The notes below the pieces were generated by a model. That model was not told the DNA's origin. It saw only the letters and a program-made list of their open reading frames with translations, and made no database searches. Positions 1 to 8,306 of a stretch of DNA of 64,000 nucleotides are shown piece by piece. The stretch lies in NCBI GenBank assembly GCA_050291935.1, contig JBNKKR010000007.1:54072-118071 (forward strand), in the 5' to 3' direction. Origin of the DNA: Desulfocapsa sp050291935 (GTDB lineage: Bacteria > Desulfobacterota > Desulfobulbia > Desulfobulbales > Desulfocapsaceae). The first letter of the stretch is position 1; each line of letters opens with the position of its first letter. The position numbers and the translations under genes were made by a program.

Positions 1-1
1 A

Positions 2-757
2 CTCCTCTACTGGTGGAGTAATGGATTAAATCTGCCTCTGTTTTACGAAAGGTCCCGTGAGCTTGTTGCGGGGAAGGATCCGCATGGTTTTGACCTGCTT
101 CAGCAAGAGGTGCAGGATAGGACGGGGATGGTGCTTGAAGATATATTGGCACTTATTGGAAATGAATCCGCCTTGATAGTAAATGATGTAAGTACAAAAG
201 GGGTGCCCATTCCCAAAATTGCCTTTGTCCTTGAGATAGAGGACAAAGAGCCTTTTCTGAACCTATTGGAGGGTCTTATAGCAGAGGCTGGTATACCGCT
301 ACAGAGCGTAAGTTTTCAAGCTCAGGAAATTCGCTATTGGGGTATGTCCCCCCAGGAGGGCCTTCAGCCCGCTTTTACGCTCTTTGGTAAGTATCTGCTC
401 GTTTCAAATGCCCGGGATATGATTGAGCAGATGCTGCTCGTCCAGGAGAATGAAAAGGACAATCTCAGCAATAATCCCGATATCAAAAGCTTGAAAGATA
501 TAGTAGCTGCGGTAAATAATTCCACCGTGTATCTCCATATTGCCCGTAGCGCAGATGCGCTGAAGGCAGTGGTAAACTGGGCAAAGGGGATGGCAGCCAT
601 GCAGGGACCAGAGGTGGCAAGTAGGGTGGATGTGCTTGCAACAGATCTTGTTTTGCCCCTTCTTGACGGGGTGAGTATGTATTCGCAGGTGGCGTGCAGA
701 AGTGAGATCACAAATGAGAATGTTGTGGTGGAATCAACTATTCTTTTAGCACCATAG
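2..757 (+). CDS. C-terminal part of an unrecognised protein (5' end outside window)
   Basis: The frame is open from base 2, so the 251 visible residues are the end of a longer protein whose start lies upstream of the window. The segment is mixed alpha/beta with alternating hydrophobic strands and no transmembrane helix. A stretch around window positions 170-300 (NDVSTKGVPIPKIAFVLEI) reads like the substrate-free repeats of DUF3352-type proteins, but this comparison is from memory and weak. It ends 22 bp before the next gene on the same strand and is probably co-transcribed with it. I assign no function. Confidence 0.6.
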   Translation, partial: LLYWWSNGLNLPLFYERSRELVAGKDPHGFDLLQQEVQDRTGMVLEDILALIGNESALIVNDVSTKGVPIPKIAFVLEIEDKEPFLNLLEGLIAEAGIPLQSVSFQAQEIRYWGMSPQEGLQPAFTLFGKYLLVSNARDMIEQMLLVQENEKDNLSNNPDIKSLKDIVAAVNNSTVYLHIARSADALKAVVNWAKGMAAMQGPEVASRVDVLATDLVLPLLDGVSMYSQVACRSEITNENVVVESTILLAP

Positions 758-779
758 AGACTATTTTCTATTTTTACAT

Positions 780-1163
780 ATGGAAAAATTAATTGCCGAA
801 TTAAAGCAAATTGTACCATTTAAGGATACGACCGATATTGGTGATCTGGTACTCGTGGTGGCCAAAGAACCGCAGATGCTTGTCTATGCGCTGGTTACAA
901 GCATTAACCGCGATACATCCAGAAAGGCTGAATGGTGGCATCTGGGATTGACCTTTTTAACCGTTCCTCCGCAAGAAGTGACGTGGACCTTACGAACTCC
1001 TCAAATGACTGGAATGGAGATTTTTACCATGGGCGGAGAGGAGCGGTTTGTGAAAGCTGTACAAGTGGTTCCCACCTCGCAAATTCCGGAGGACGATCCT
1101 CCGGTTCAGAAAAAAAAGGATGTTGAAAAGGATAAAACGGCTTTCTTAAAGCGGGTTAAATAG
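780..1163 (+). CDS. conserved hypothetical protein, 127 aa
   Basis: This small soluble protein has no signal peptide, no membrane segment and no cysteine motif. Residues 20-100 look like a compact beta-rich domain containing TPQMTGMEIFTMGG and ending in a proline-rich linker, and the last 20 residues are lysine-rich. Its TAG stop shares one base with the GTG start of thiL, so the two are almost certainly translationally coupled. I do not recognise a named family. The coupling suggests only a shared operon, not a role in thiamine synthesis. Confidence 0.7.
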   Translation: MEKLIAELKQIVPFKDTTDIGDLVLVVAKEPQMLVYALVTSINRDTSRKAEWWHLGLTFLTVPPQEVTWTLRTPQMTGMEIFTMGGEERFVKAVQVVPTSQIPEDDPPVQKKKDVEKDKTAFLKRVK

Positions 1164-2158
1164 TGGCGGCCTGGTCAGAAAGAAAGCTTATCGAAAGGAT
1201 ACAACAAAGGGCGACCATCTCTCATAATCGTGACGTTATAGTCCCCATCGGTGATGACTGTTGTTTGTTGGCCACCGGTGAATGCACATTGATTTCCACT
1301 GATACACTGGTGGATTCTGTCCATTTTGATACAAACTTCCATGATCCATTTCTCCTTGGCAGAAAGTCTATTGCGGTAAACTTAAGTGATATTGCGGCAA
1401 TGGGCGGTGTTCCTCGTTATGTTCTGTTATCGCTTTGTTTGCCTGCATCATTGGATGGCAGGTGGATAGATCGGTGGATAGATGGGGCTTGTAGCATGCT
1501 CGATGAATTTGCTTGTGTCCTGGTGGGTGGTGACACCGTAAAAGGGGAGAGCTTGGTGTTGAGCATCACCATCCTCGGTAGCCCTTTGCCTGAAGGAGCG
1601 CTGTATAGAAGTGGTGCAAAGGCAGGTGATTCTGTCTGGGTAAGCGGCGTTTTGGGCTCAGCAGGTGCAGGACTTGCGCTTTTGCAGGCAAGTTGTTCTT
1701 TGAATAGTACAATTGATTCGGCTCGTTGGCCGAATATCCGTAATGCCCATTTAAATCCAGTCCCCCAGGTAATTTTGGGACAACAACTGGCAAAATCTGG
1801 TTGCGTTAGCAGTATGCAGGATATATCCGATGGGCTGGCAACAGATCTTGCCCATCTCTGTTTTGCTTCAAAGGTTTCCGCAAGGATTCGGTATGCTTCT
1901 CTTCCCATGGAGAAAGAACTTCAAGAGATTGCAAAGCTTCTCTCTCTCTCGTTGCCTGACTTGTTACTCAGGGCAGGTGAAGATTATCAACTCTTATTTA
2001 CTGTAAAAGAAGGGATGGAAAAGAAGCTGCTTCAGCAACTGGGGAGAAAAAAAGAATCTATCACCCAAATAGGTCACATTGTTGCGGGGCAGGGAGTGTT
2101 TCTGGAGGAAGAAGACGGGAGATTGCAAGATATCTCCTTCCAAGGCTATGAACACTGA
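1163..2158 (+). CDS. thiL: thiamine-monophosphate kinase
   Basis: ThiL phosphorylates thiamine monophosphate with ATP to give the active cofactor thiamine diphosphate in the cytoplasm. The 331-residue length is normal for the family. The family motifs are in order: PIGDDCCLL near residue 27 (N-terminal aspartates), STDTLVDSVHF near 45, GGDTVKG near 120 (Mg/ATP binding) and the DISDGLATDL block near 220. The start is taken as GTG because it overlaps the preceding stop by one base. No other thiamine gene is nearby. Confidence comes from the motif pattern of the PurM/ThiL superfamily; selD and hypE are related, but they lack this arrangement. Confidence 0.93.
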   Translation: MAAWSERKLIERIQQRATISHNRDVIVPIGDDCCLLATGECTLISTDTLVDSVHFDTNFHDPFLLGRKSIAVNLSDIAAMGGVPRYVLLSLCLPASLDGRWIDRWIDGACSMLDEFACVLVGGDTVKGESLVLSITILGSPLPEGALYRSGAKAGDSVWVSGVLGSAGAGLALLQASCSLNSTIDSARWPNIRNAHLNPVPQVILGQQLAKSGCVSSMQDISDGLATDLAHLCFASKVSARIRYASLPMEKELQEIAKLLSLSLPDLLLRAGEDYQLLFTVKEGMEKKLLQQLGRKKESITQIGHIVAGQGVFLEEEDGRLQDISFQGYEH

Positions 2159-2223
2159 GTAGGTAGTACCATTCATCTCAAGGGCTAAACTTCGCAAGCG
2201 TAGCAAGGTATTCAATAAAGCTA

Positions 2224-2730
2224 TTATTCTTCCGCGTATAGTTGTAAGGAGATTTCTTTTTGATCGCTTGTAAATTGCCGGTATTTTGTCCCAGCAATAT
2301 CGAGCATTCGTTTTGAGGCCTTTACCGAATCCGTATGTGCATATTTGTCAGAAAGATAGACTATCTCCTCAATACCTGATTGGATAATTACCTTTGTGCA
2401 TTCATTGCACGGGAACAGCGCCACATAAATACTACAGCCTTTGAGACTTGGTGCAGAAGAGTTGAGTACCGCGTTTAGTTCGGCATGGCACACGTAAGGA
2501 TATTTGGTGTCCGCAAAAGCACCTTCACGTGCCCAAGGGAGTTCGTCGTCTGAACATCCCCAGGGAAATCCATTATATCCGACACCAACAATTTTGTGGT
2601 CTTTACTGGCAACGCAGGCTCCTACCTGGGTGTTGGGATCTTTGCTGCGTTGGGCAGAGAGCAGGGCGATGGACATAAAATATTCATCCCAACTCAAATA
2701 GTTTGTTCTTTTTTTTACTATACCATTCAT
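2224..2730 (-). CDS. deoxycytidylate (dCMP) deaminase family protein
   Basis: This is a zinc-dependent deaminase of 168 residues that would convert dCMP to dUMP for thymidylate synthesis; the ComEB proteins of competence belong to the same family. The zinc site is visible: the VCHAELNAV motif near residue 80 supplies His and the catalytic Glu, and FPCNECTKV near 106 supplies two Cys. The N-terminal SKDPNTQVGAC segment is also typical of dCMP deaminases. It converges on thiL with a 65-bp gap in which I see no clear terminator. A role as a riboflavin- or tRNA-type deaminase is less likely because of the SKDPNTQVG signature. Confidence 0.88.
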   Translation of the reverse strand: MNGIVKKRTNYLSWDEYFMSIALLSAQRSKDPNTQVGACVASKDHKIVGVGYNGFPWGCSDDELPWAREGAFADTKYPYVCHAELNAVLNSSAPSLKGCSIYVALFPCNECTKVIIQSGIEEIVYLSDKYAHTDSVKASKRMLDIAGTKYRQFTSDQKEISLQLYAEE

Positions 2731-2755
2731 TGAAAAATATCCTTTTCGTACTTTT

Positions 2756-3574
2756 TTACATAAATGGGATTCTTGCCCGAATCATGGGAAGAAGCTGTTG
2801 TTTTTGATTGAGCTCACTGAGGAAAGTGTTTGCCTGTTCAAGGAGCAGTGCATTATCTTTTCGTATCCCCCAGGCCAAATATTCCTCGGTCACAAGATGC
2901 AGAATCGGGCTTAGCTTTGTCTCTTCTTGTATGGCTGCGTGGTAACAGACCACGGGCGCATCGTATAAGAACGCATCAATTTCTTTGTTGATAAGTGCCT
3001 GGACTGCCTCTTTTGGCTCTGTAAAATATTGTATTGTCGCTTTATGTAAGGTATTGCTCACAAAAGAATATCCACGGGTTTCTCTTATTGTGCCAATGCT
3101 ACGGTTTGAGTTCATTATGGTGTAGATTCCACTTGAAAATTGATCTTTCTGGGTATCACGTACAAGGAGTATCTGGCCTGATCTGAGATAGGGATTGGAA
3201 AAGGCGATACGTTGTTGTCTTTCTGGTGTTATGGTCATGGAAGACATGATGATATCTATCTCGCCTTTTTCAAGGGCCGGGATCAATGCATTTAGTTCCA
3301 TGGCCATAAATTGCACTTTTTTCCCAATAGACCGAGCAAGTTTTCTGGCAAAATCAACCTCAAGACCTTTATATCGTTTTCCTTCTTTATAGATAAGAGG
3401 TGGCGCATTTGGGCAAATACCCACTCGCAGAAGAGCTGGTTTGGGGAGGACAGCGGTTGGGGGTGTGTCTTTGTGCCTGGGGGTGCCGGCAGGGGCACAG
3501 GCAAAGAGTCCTGTTAGTAAAAACAGGAAAAGGCTAACAATGGTTAGTCTTGTCGAGGTTTTTTGTCGATGCAT
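2756..3574 (-). CDS. extracellular solute-binding protein family 3, predicted lipoprotein
   Basis: This is a periplasmic amino-acid-type binding protein. The ATG at 3574 is preferred over an in-frame start at 3622 because the protein then begins MHRQKTSTRL followed by a hydrophobic stretch ending in the lipobox LFAC, and because it sits 5 bp after the upstream hydrolase gene, behind an AAGGAA-like ribosome-binding site. The mature part has the bilobed SBP3 signature: LRVGICPNAPPLIYKEG, GLEVDFARKLARSIG, DIIMSSMTITPERQ and a second lobe. No permease or ATPase is adjacent, so the ligand is unknown and the protein may act as an orphan binding or sensory protein. Confidence 0.85.
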   Translation of the reverse strand: MHRQKTSTRLTIVSLFLFLLTGLFACAPAGTPRHKDTPPTAVLPKPALLRVGICPNAPPLIYKEGKRYKGLEVDFARKLARSIGKKVQFMAMELNALIPALEKGEIDIIMSSMTITPERQQRIAFSNPYLRSGQILLVRDTQKDQFSSGIYTIMNSNRSIGTIRETRGYSFVSNTLHKATIQYFTEPKEAVQALINKEIDAFLYDAPVVCYHAAIQEETKLSPILHLVTEEYLAWGIRKDNALLLEQANTFLSELNQKQQLLPMIRARIPFM

Positions 3575-3579
3575 AAAGA

Positions 3580-4419
3580 CTATTCCTTGGCAGCTTTCAT
3601 TGCTTTTCTCCTGTTGCGCCAATTGCTTGCACCGGTGAATTTGTCCACAAACTTTTTAATGGTTTCAAAATAGAGTTTTCCACCCGTTGTGATCATACTG
3701 TTATGTTGTGCCCCTGGAATTACCACAAACTCTTTGCTCCTGGCCCCACTATGCGCCTGGAGTTTTTCAGCTTCTGATGCCGGTATTAATTCATCCCTTG
3801 CACCATGGAGGATAAAGGTTGGTTTGGTAACCTTTTCAATCTTTTGTAGATTTTTAAATCCGTTTTCTTCACAGATTTCTCTTTGAGGGAAATTAAGACC
3901 AAGGCTTATGGCAAGTGGAACCGTGTCGGCAATGGCGCTTTCAAGGAGAAGTCCTTTAAAATCGTCGTGGTTTTTGGCAAGATTAATGGCGGGGACGGAT
4001 CCAAGTGATCGACCCATTATAAAAAGGGCGCCGGTGCAACCGTTCTCTTCAAGCCACTTTTTTGATTTTTCAAAAACTATGTCCGCATCGCTCAGCATAT
4101 TGCTGACGGTTGGGGTGCCGTTACTCCAGCCATATCCCCGGTAGTCAACCACCAATAGATTCAGTCCCACTTCCCCATACATGGGTCCGATTGCATCGTG
4201 GTCACAAACCTGTTCGCCATTACCATGAAAGTAGAGGATATTGGGATTTGATTTGTCGTGCACATGGAAACGGCAGCCTAAGGTGATATCTTTTTCAACC
4301 TCAATGCTGACATCAATTGCCCCTGCGGGTAAGGGGGTTTTAGAACATTTTTCGGGATAAAAAATAAGTGCCAATGCGTCCGGGTGGTCAAGGAGTAACG
4401 CGTTTTTGGTGGATTCCAT
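3580..4419 (-). CDS. alpha/beta-hydrolase fold protein
   Basis: The 279-residue protein has the fold of serine hydrolases related to BAAT/abhydrolase-12 enzymes. The oxyanion region reads NILYFHGNGE near residue 60, the nucleophile elbow is GRSLGS near residue 135, an acid lies in GARDELIP, and the catalytic His is probably in GAQHNSM. There is no signal peptide, so it is cytoplasmic. The C-terminus is strongly basic (NWRNRRKAMKAAKE). The solute-binding lipoprotein gene follows after only 5 bp. The substrate cannot be read from the sequence. Confidence 0.85.
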   Translation of the reverse strand: MESTKNALLLDHPDALALIFYPEKCSKTPLPAGAIDVSIEVEKDITLGCRFHVHDKSNPNILYFHGNGEQVCDHDAIGPMYGEVGLNLLVVDYRGYGWSNGTPTVSNMLSDADIVFEKSKKWLEENGCTGALFIMGRSLGSVPAINLAKNHDDFKGLLLESAIADTVPLAISLGLNFPQREICEENGFKNLQKIEKVTKPTFILHGARDELIPASEAEKLQAHSGARSKEFVVIPGAQHNSMITTGGKLYFETIKKFVDKFTGASNWRNRRKAMKAAKE

Positions 4420-4486
4420 AACTTTCTTTCAGATGTGCTGGTTGATTGCTTATTGTCTTAAATGGTAGGAGCAACTATAGAGAATT

Positions 4487-4954
4487 TTACTGTAAACAGC
4501 AACGTTTAAACTTTTTGCCAGAGCCGCATGGGCATTGCGAATTTCTGGCAATTTTTTTGCTCGTAGATTCAGGGGTACCGTCCAGATAATACCAAACTCC
4601 CTTTTCTTTTATAAATCTGCTTTTTTCCCGCATTGTATGGAGTGTGTCTGCTATGATAAAACGCGCTGCAAAAAGAACTGTTCCACTTGTGTCCTCCTCT
4701 GATCCCATTTCTGTTTCAAGGATTTCAAGGCCAATCCAGTTCATTGTTGTTGTCTCTGAATCAAGCTTTTGGGGGCGGGTTTTTCCGGCCCAGCTTGCCA
4801 GTAAATAGTCGTTTGCATTTTTGGTAAATGCCGTATAGCGAGAACGCATAAGTTCAAGGGCGGTATCCGCTTTTCTCTCTTCACATAACAGCGGCAGGCA
4901 GCATTTTTTGTACTCTTTTCCAGTGCCACAGGGACACATTTCTTGAGCTGTCAT
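4487..4954 (-). CDS. YchJ-type SEC-C motif protein
   Basis: This 155-residue protein carries a zinc-binding SEC-C motif at each end: CPCGTGKEYKKCC at residues 7-19 and CPCGSGKKFKRCC at the C-terminus. Between them lies the NTF2-like YchJ core with the ALELMRSRYTAF signature. The two terminal motifs and the length match the UPF0225/YchJ family, whose biochemical role is not established; zinc binding is expected. The ATG overlaps the end of the upstream small membrane protein gene by four bases, so translation is coupled. Confidence 0.88.
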   Translation of the reverse strand: MTAQEMCPCGTGKEYKKCCLPLLCEERKADTALELMRSRYTAFTKNANDYLLASWAGKTRPQKLDSETTTMNWIGLEILETEMGSEEDTSGTVLFAARFIIADTLHTMREKSRFIKEKGVWYYLDGTPESTSKKIARNSQCPCGSGKKFKRCCLQ

Positions 4955-5187
4955 ACCTGTTTCCTTTTTTGTAGCGTTCTCAGCAGTTTCAGGCCAAGGA
5001 GCATAAAAGGTGCTCCGTGAAAGAAAAGATCGAAAATATCAAGTGGTCTTGTAAGTGTCCCCTGGGTGAGCATCGCTATTTTCTCTACGATATGGGGTTT
5101 TGGGATAAAGGGAGTGAGTCCTGGAACAACGCAAAGTATGAGGAGAATTTGCCAGGATAGGGTATCAAGAAATTTCATTGTCACCAT
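4951..5187 (-). CDS. small two-helix membrane protein, 75-78 aa
   Basis: Two hydrophobic segments (about residues 10-25 and 55-70) flank a conserved-looking loop, TRPLDIFDLFFHGAPF. From memory this resembles short proteins often labelled 'RND transporter' in delta- and gammaproteobacterial genomes, but it is far too short to be one. Two ATG codons at 5187 and 5178 are possible, and neither has a strong ribosome-binding site. It lies between ppsR (5 bp gap) and ychJ (4-bp overlap) and is presumably expressed with both. Confidence 0.7.
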   Translation of the reverse strand: MVTMKFLDTLSWQILLILCVVPGLTPFIPKPHIVEKIAMLTQGTLTRPLDIFDLFFHGAPFMLLGLKLLRTLQKRKQV

Positions 5188-5192
5188 GTGAG

Positions 5193-6011
5193 TTAAAGGT
5201 GTGGAAGACGGGTAAGAGAGAGCTTTTGCAGAACCTGAGTTGCTGTTTCCTCAATGGATCTGCCATCGGTGGAAAGTATTGGAATAGTATATCGCTGAAA
5301 AATCTGGTTTGCTTTATGCAGTTCATGGCTACAGGTCGCAAGCTCTGCATAACGACTGCCCTTGTATCGTTTTTCCCGTACGTAGTGCAGGTTTTTGGCA
5401 GTGGTTGAGAGACCGATTACATTTTTTTTATTTTTGACTATGGCTTGAGGTAAGGCAAGGTTGTTGAGATCTTCTTCAACAAGCGGATAGTTGGCCGCTT
5501 TTATTCCCATTTGGGTAGCAAGGTATACTGAGATAGGCGTCTTCCCAGAGCGTGAAACACCAAGCAGTATCACCTCGGCTTCATCATAATCTTTTACCCT
5601 GGAACCGTCGTCATGGGAGATTGAATATTGAATGGCACTTACCCGTTTTGCCATGGTCGAATCGTCAAGATGTCTTGCTGTACCTGAGATGCGAATGGGC
5701 TCTGCTTCCAATAATACTTTGAGCTTTTCCAGGTAACTGTCGCAAATATTGAAAAATTCTATTTCAGGAACGTCGAGAATGTTGATCAGTTCCTTGTTCA
5801 TTATTGTCGAAAAAACAAGGGGATGCCTGCCGGTGGATTGAGAACGGATGTGGGCAAGGGCCTTCTTGGCGTCTTCCACCGTTTGGATAAAGGGGATCTT
5901 TTCGGTATTAAAACTAATCTCCGGAAATTGACAGAGTAAGGATTTACCAAGATCCTCTGCCAGGATTCCCGTACTGCCGGAGAGATAATATACATCTTTT
6001 GAGTGCCACAT
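5193..6011 (-). CDS. ppsR: pyruvate, water dikinase regulatory protein (DUF299)
   Basis: PpsR is the bifunctional kinase/pyrophosphorylase that inactivates phosphoenolpyruvate synthase by ADP-dependent threonine phosphorylation and reactivates it by phosphorolysis. The 272-residue protein begins with the YYLSGSTGILAEDL pattern of the family and has the P-loop GVSRSGKTPIS near residue 150, followed by TTAKNLHYVREKRYKG. A PPDK-type target is possible too, since the two subfamilies cannot be told apart here. The regulation would fit an organism that makes pyruvate and PEP from acetyl-CoA. Confidence 0.9.
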   Translation of the reverse strand: MWHSKDVYYLSGSTGILAEDLGKSLLCQFPEISFNTEKIPFIQTVEDAKKALAHIRSQSTGRHPLVFSTIMNKELINILDVPEIEFFNICDSYLEKLKVLLEAEPIRISGTARHLDDSTMAKRVSAIQYSISHDDGSRVKDYDEAEVILLGVSRSGKTPISVYLATQMGIKAANYPLVEEDLNNLALPQAIVKNKKNVIGLSTTAKNLHYVREKRYKGSRYAELATCSHELHKANQIFQRYTIPILSTDGRSIEETATQVLQKLSLTRLPHL

Positions 6012-6221
6012 TTACTTGTATCCTTTCAAACCAAAGAGACGCTAAAAAGTTATGGTAAGTATGCGCCATTTACCTTTTCTTTTACTAAAAAAAATGCTCT
6101 CTTGAAAGGCCTCTTCATGGATTCTTGGGATATTTTCTGTATCGTTTATAGTAATTATCCTGATACAGTGGGAATATTGGTACATAGTAATGCTCAGCAA
6201 CTATTTTTCTAAGGGAAGTGA

Positions 6222-6671
6222 GTGATAGGCTTAAACGAAATAAAGAAGGTTGTAACAAGCTATTCCTTATTTGGGCTGGTTCGTTATTTTCGTCTGAAAA
6301 TTATGGGCAGGGAGTTGTTGGTTGTTGGGAGTTGTAAACAATGCGGGAGTTGTTGCTCATGTATCAATTTAGAAGGCAGAAAAGGATGGTTACGGTATGA
6401 GGCGGATTTTGTCGATGTGGTTCGGGAATATCCTGAATATGCTCGCTTTATGATTAGCGGCAGGGATAAACAGGGTTTTTTACAATTTTCCTGTAGTTGG
6501 CTTGGAACTGGCGGTTTATGTAAAGATCATGAGCATCGGCTTTCGCTTTGTCGAAACTTTCCTGATAAAAGTCTTCATTTTTGCGGTGGTACGTTACCAA
6601 AAGGGTGTGGGTATTCGATTCGGGAAGTAAGGCCTTTTAAAAAATATTTAAAAGATGAGCTTGGCGGCTAG
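6222..6671 (+). CDS. YkgJ-family cysteine-cluster protein
   Basis: This 149-residue protein has the metal-binding cysteine pattern of the YkgJ/UPF0153 family: CKQCGSCCSC near residue 39, a central Cys in FSCSW, then CKDHEHRLSLCRNFPD. The family is predicted to bind zinc or an iron-sulfur cluster; no reaction is known. The GTG at 6222 follows an AAGGGA sequence. The gene stops 7 bp before the glycosyltransferase ATG, which suggests that the two are co-translated. A second family member lies at 19040-19441. Confidence 0.85.
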   Translation: MIGLNEIKKVVTSYSLFGLVRYFRLKIMGRELLVVGSCKQCGSCCSCINLEGRKGWLRYEADFVDVVREYPEYARFMISGRDKQGFLQFSCSWLGTGGLCKDHEHRLSLCRNFPDKSLHFCGGTLPKGCGYSIREVRPFKKYLKDELGG

Positions 6672-6678
6672 TGGTGCT

Positions 6679-7764
6679 ATGAAACGAGTTCTCATCTTAG
6701 AGCCTTATTACGGCGGTTCGCATAAACACTTTCTTGAGGGTTTGCAACGGTGGCTTGGTGCGGATTTTTTACTGTTTTCCCTGCCAGCGCGAAAGTGGAA
6801 GATGCGTATGCAGTTTTCAGCCGTCTGCTTTGTCCAAAAGATAGGAGCACTCCCGGAAAAACAACGGCGATTCGATGTCGTTCTTTGTTCCACCTTTGTT
6901 GACGTTGCCGTGTTACGCGCATTACTCCTGGATGTTTCGGGATGGAATCAAAAGGCTTTGGTAAAGACCTACTTTCATGAAAATCAGTTTGCGTATCCAA
7001 ATCAAGTGGATGATATTTCCATGCGTCACTTTACTGCCATTAATTATACTACGGCCCTTGCATCCGATGAAATTGCTTTTAATTCCCACTATAATTTCAA
7101 TTCCTTTTGCGCAGCTGTTAAAAAAGTATTGACCTTGACCTCTGATATGGATGTTGGCCAGAGTCTTGATAGGATAAGGGAAAAGAGCAGGGTTCTCTAC
7201 CCTGGAATGGACTATTCATCCATTGACCGGGTGCAAAAACCTCCTTTAGTGAATGCAACACCTGTGATAGTATGGAATCATCGTTGGGAACATGATAAAG
7301 GTCCGGAAGAATTTTTCCAGGCCCTGTATTGCCTGCAGGAAAAGAAAATTGCATTTAAACTGATTGTACTTGGGGAGTCTTATGCCACTATTCCAGACTG
7401 TTTTGTGGAGGTGAAATCACGTCTAGCTGACGAGATCCTCCATTTTGGCTATGTGCAGTCCAGGCATGAGTATGTTAAACTTCTTTGCCAGGGGGATATT
7501 GTTGTTTCAACCGCAACACACGAATTTTTTGGAATTTCTGTCCTTGAAGCGGTTCGTGCAGGTTGCTATCCTTTGCTTCCCCGTTCTCTTTCCTATCCGG
7601 AACTGTTTCCTGATGCTTACATGTATGCGCGGGGAAAGCTTGCAAAACGATTGGTCCAATTTTTGTCGCATCCAAAACAGTTGTCAAAAAAAGAGGTGGA
7701 GTCTTTAACGGAGCAGTATGGATGGCCTGTATTGCAAAGCGAATATGCGCAGTGGCTACTGTAA
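6679..7764 (+). CDS. tRNA-queuosine alpha-mannosyltransferase-like glycosyltransferase (DUF3524)
   Basis: The protein opens with MKRVLILEPYYGGSHKHFLEG, the hallmark N-terminus of the DUF3524/GTDC1 family. Family members are GT-B glycosyltransferases, and the animal homologue transfers mannose to queuosine in tRNA-Asp. The N-terminal half contains KTYFHENQF and the MRHFTAINYTTALASDEIAFNS block. The C-terminal half contains the GT4 donor site VIWNHRWEHDKGPEEF and the FGISVLEAVRAG acid/donor loop. I chose the ATG at 6679; an ATG at 6655 overlaps the preceding gene. Length (361 aa) is normal. Actual mannosylation of queuosine in this bacterium is inferred. Confidence 0.85.
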   Translation: MKRVLILEPYYGGSHKHFLEGLQRWLGADFLLFSLPARKWKMRMQFSAVCFVQKIGALPEKQRRFDVVLCSTFVDVAVLRALLLDVSGWNQKALVKTYFHENQFAYPNQVDDISMRHFTAINYTTALASDEIAFNSHYNFNSFCAAVKKVLTLTSDMDVGQSLDRIREKSRVLYPGMDYSSIDRVQKPPLVNATPVIVWNHRWEHDKGPEEFFQALYCLQEKKIAFKLIVLGESYATIPDCFVEVKSRLADEILHFGYVQSRHEYVKLLCQGDIVVSTATHEFFGISVLEAVRAGCYPLLPRSLSYPELFPDAYMYARGKLAKRLVQFLSHPKQLSKKEVESLTEQYGWPVLQSEYAQWLL

Positions 7765-7785
7765 GAAGAGTATACTGGAGAAAAA

Positions 7786-8290
7786 ATGAATAAAAATATA
7801 GTGTTAATCGGTTTTATGGGGGTTGGCAAGGGGCGGGTCGCAAGGCAACTTGCAACTCTGACTAATCGGTTTGCCGTGGATTGTGATGATCTTATAGAAA
7901 GTCTCTGTAACATGAAGGTAAAAAAAATATTTTCCACCTTTGGAGAGCCATACTTTCGGGAACTGGAACGGAAAGTGGCACTGTGGCTTGAAGAGAATGT
8001 TTGCCAAACAATAGTTTCCACCGGTGGTGGTTTTGTTCAGGTGCCTAACCTGAACAAAANNNNNNNNNNTGCACAATGATTTTGATGCAATAGTTGACTC
8101 CATTTATAACCATCCAAAGGCGAAAAAAAAGATAAAAAAACGTCCGTTATTAAGGGATCTTGATGCGGCTAGAAAACTCTACAAAAGCCGATTGCCACTC
8201 TACAGAAAATGTGCTGATTTTGAAATAGAGATCAACGACAGAAGTATAGAGGCAGTTGCCCGTAAAATAGCTAAACAGTATGCAATATAA
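7786..8290 (+). CDS. aroK: shikimate kinase, interrupted by an assembly gap
   Basis: Shikimate kinase phosphorylates shikimate at the 3-OH in aromatic amino acid synthesis. The N-terminal part before the gap shows the P-loop region GFMGVGKGR, the substrate-binding DCDD and the STGGGFVQ glycine-rich motif. The part after the gap resumes with HNDFDAIVDSIY and contains the lid/adenine region KRPLLRDLDAARKLYKSRLPLY. The two parts are in different frames only because ten Ns stand for an unknown length; a complete enzyme of about 170 residues is expected. The P-loop Lys is followed by Gly instead of the usual Ser/Thr, which is unusual. The start follows a GGAG-like site. Confidence 0.85.
8060..8069. 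other. assembly gap (10 Ns)
   Basis: Ten undetermined bases interrupt aroK. Immediately before the gap, 8031-8042 and 8048-8059 form a perfect 12-bp inverted repeat with a 5-base loop, and the right arm ends exactly at the first N. That geometry suggests a fold-back artefact at a contig end, so the last residues before the gap may not be genuine. Confidence 0.95.
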
Positions 8291-8306
8291 GGATAGTGAG
8301 GATTCT

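Noticed and set aside
6003..6212. 69-codon forward frame between ppsR and the YkgJ gene
   Set aside because: It has no ribosome-binding site, atypical composition, and overlaps the ppsR start.
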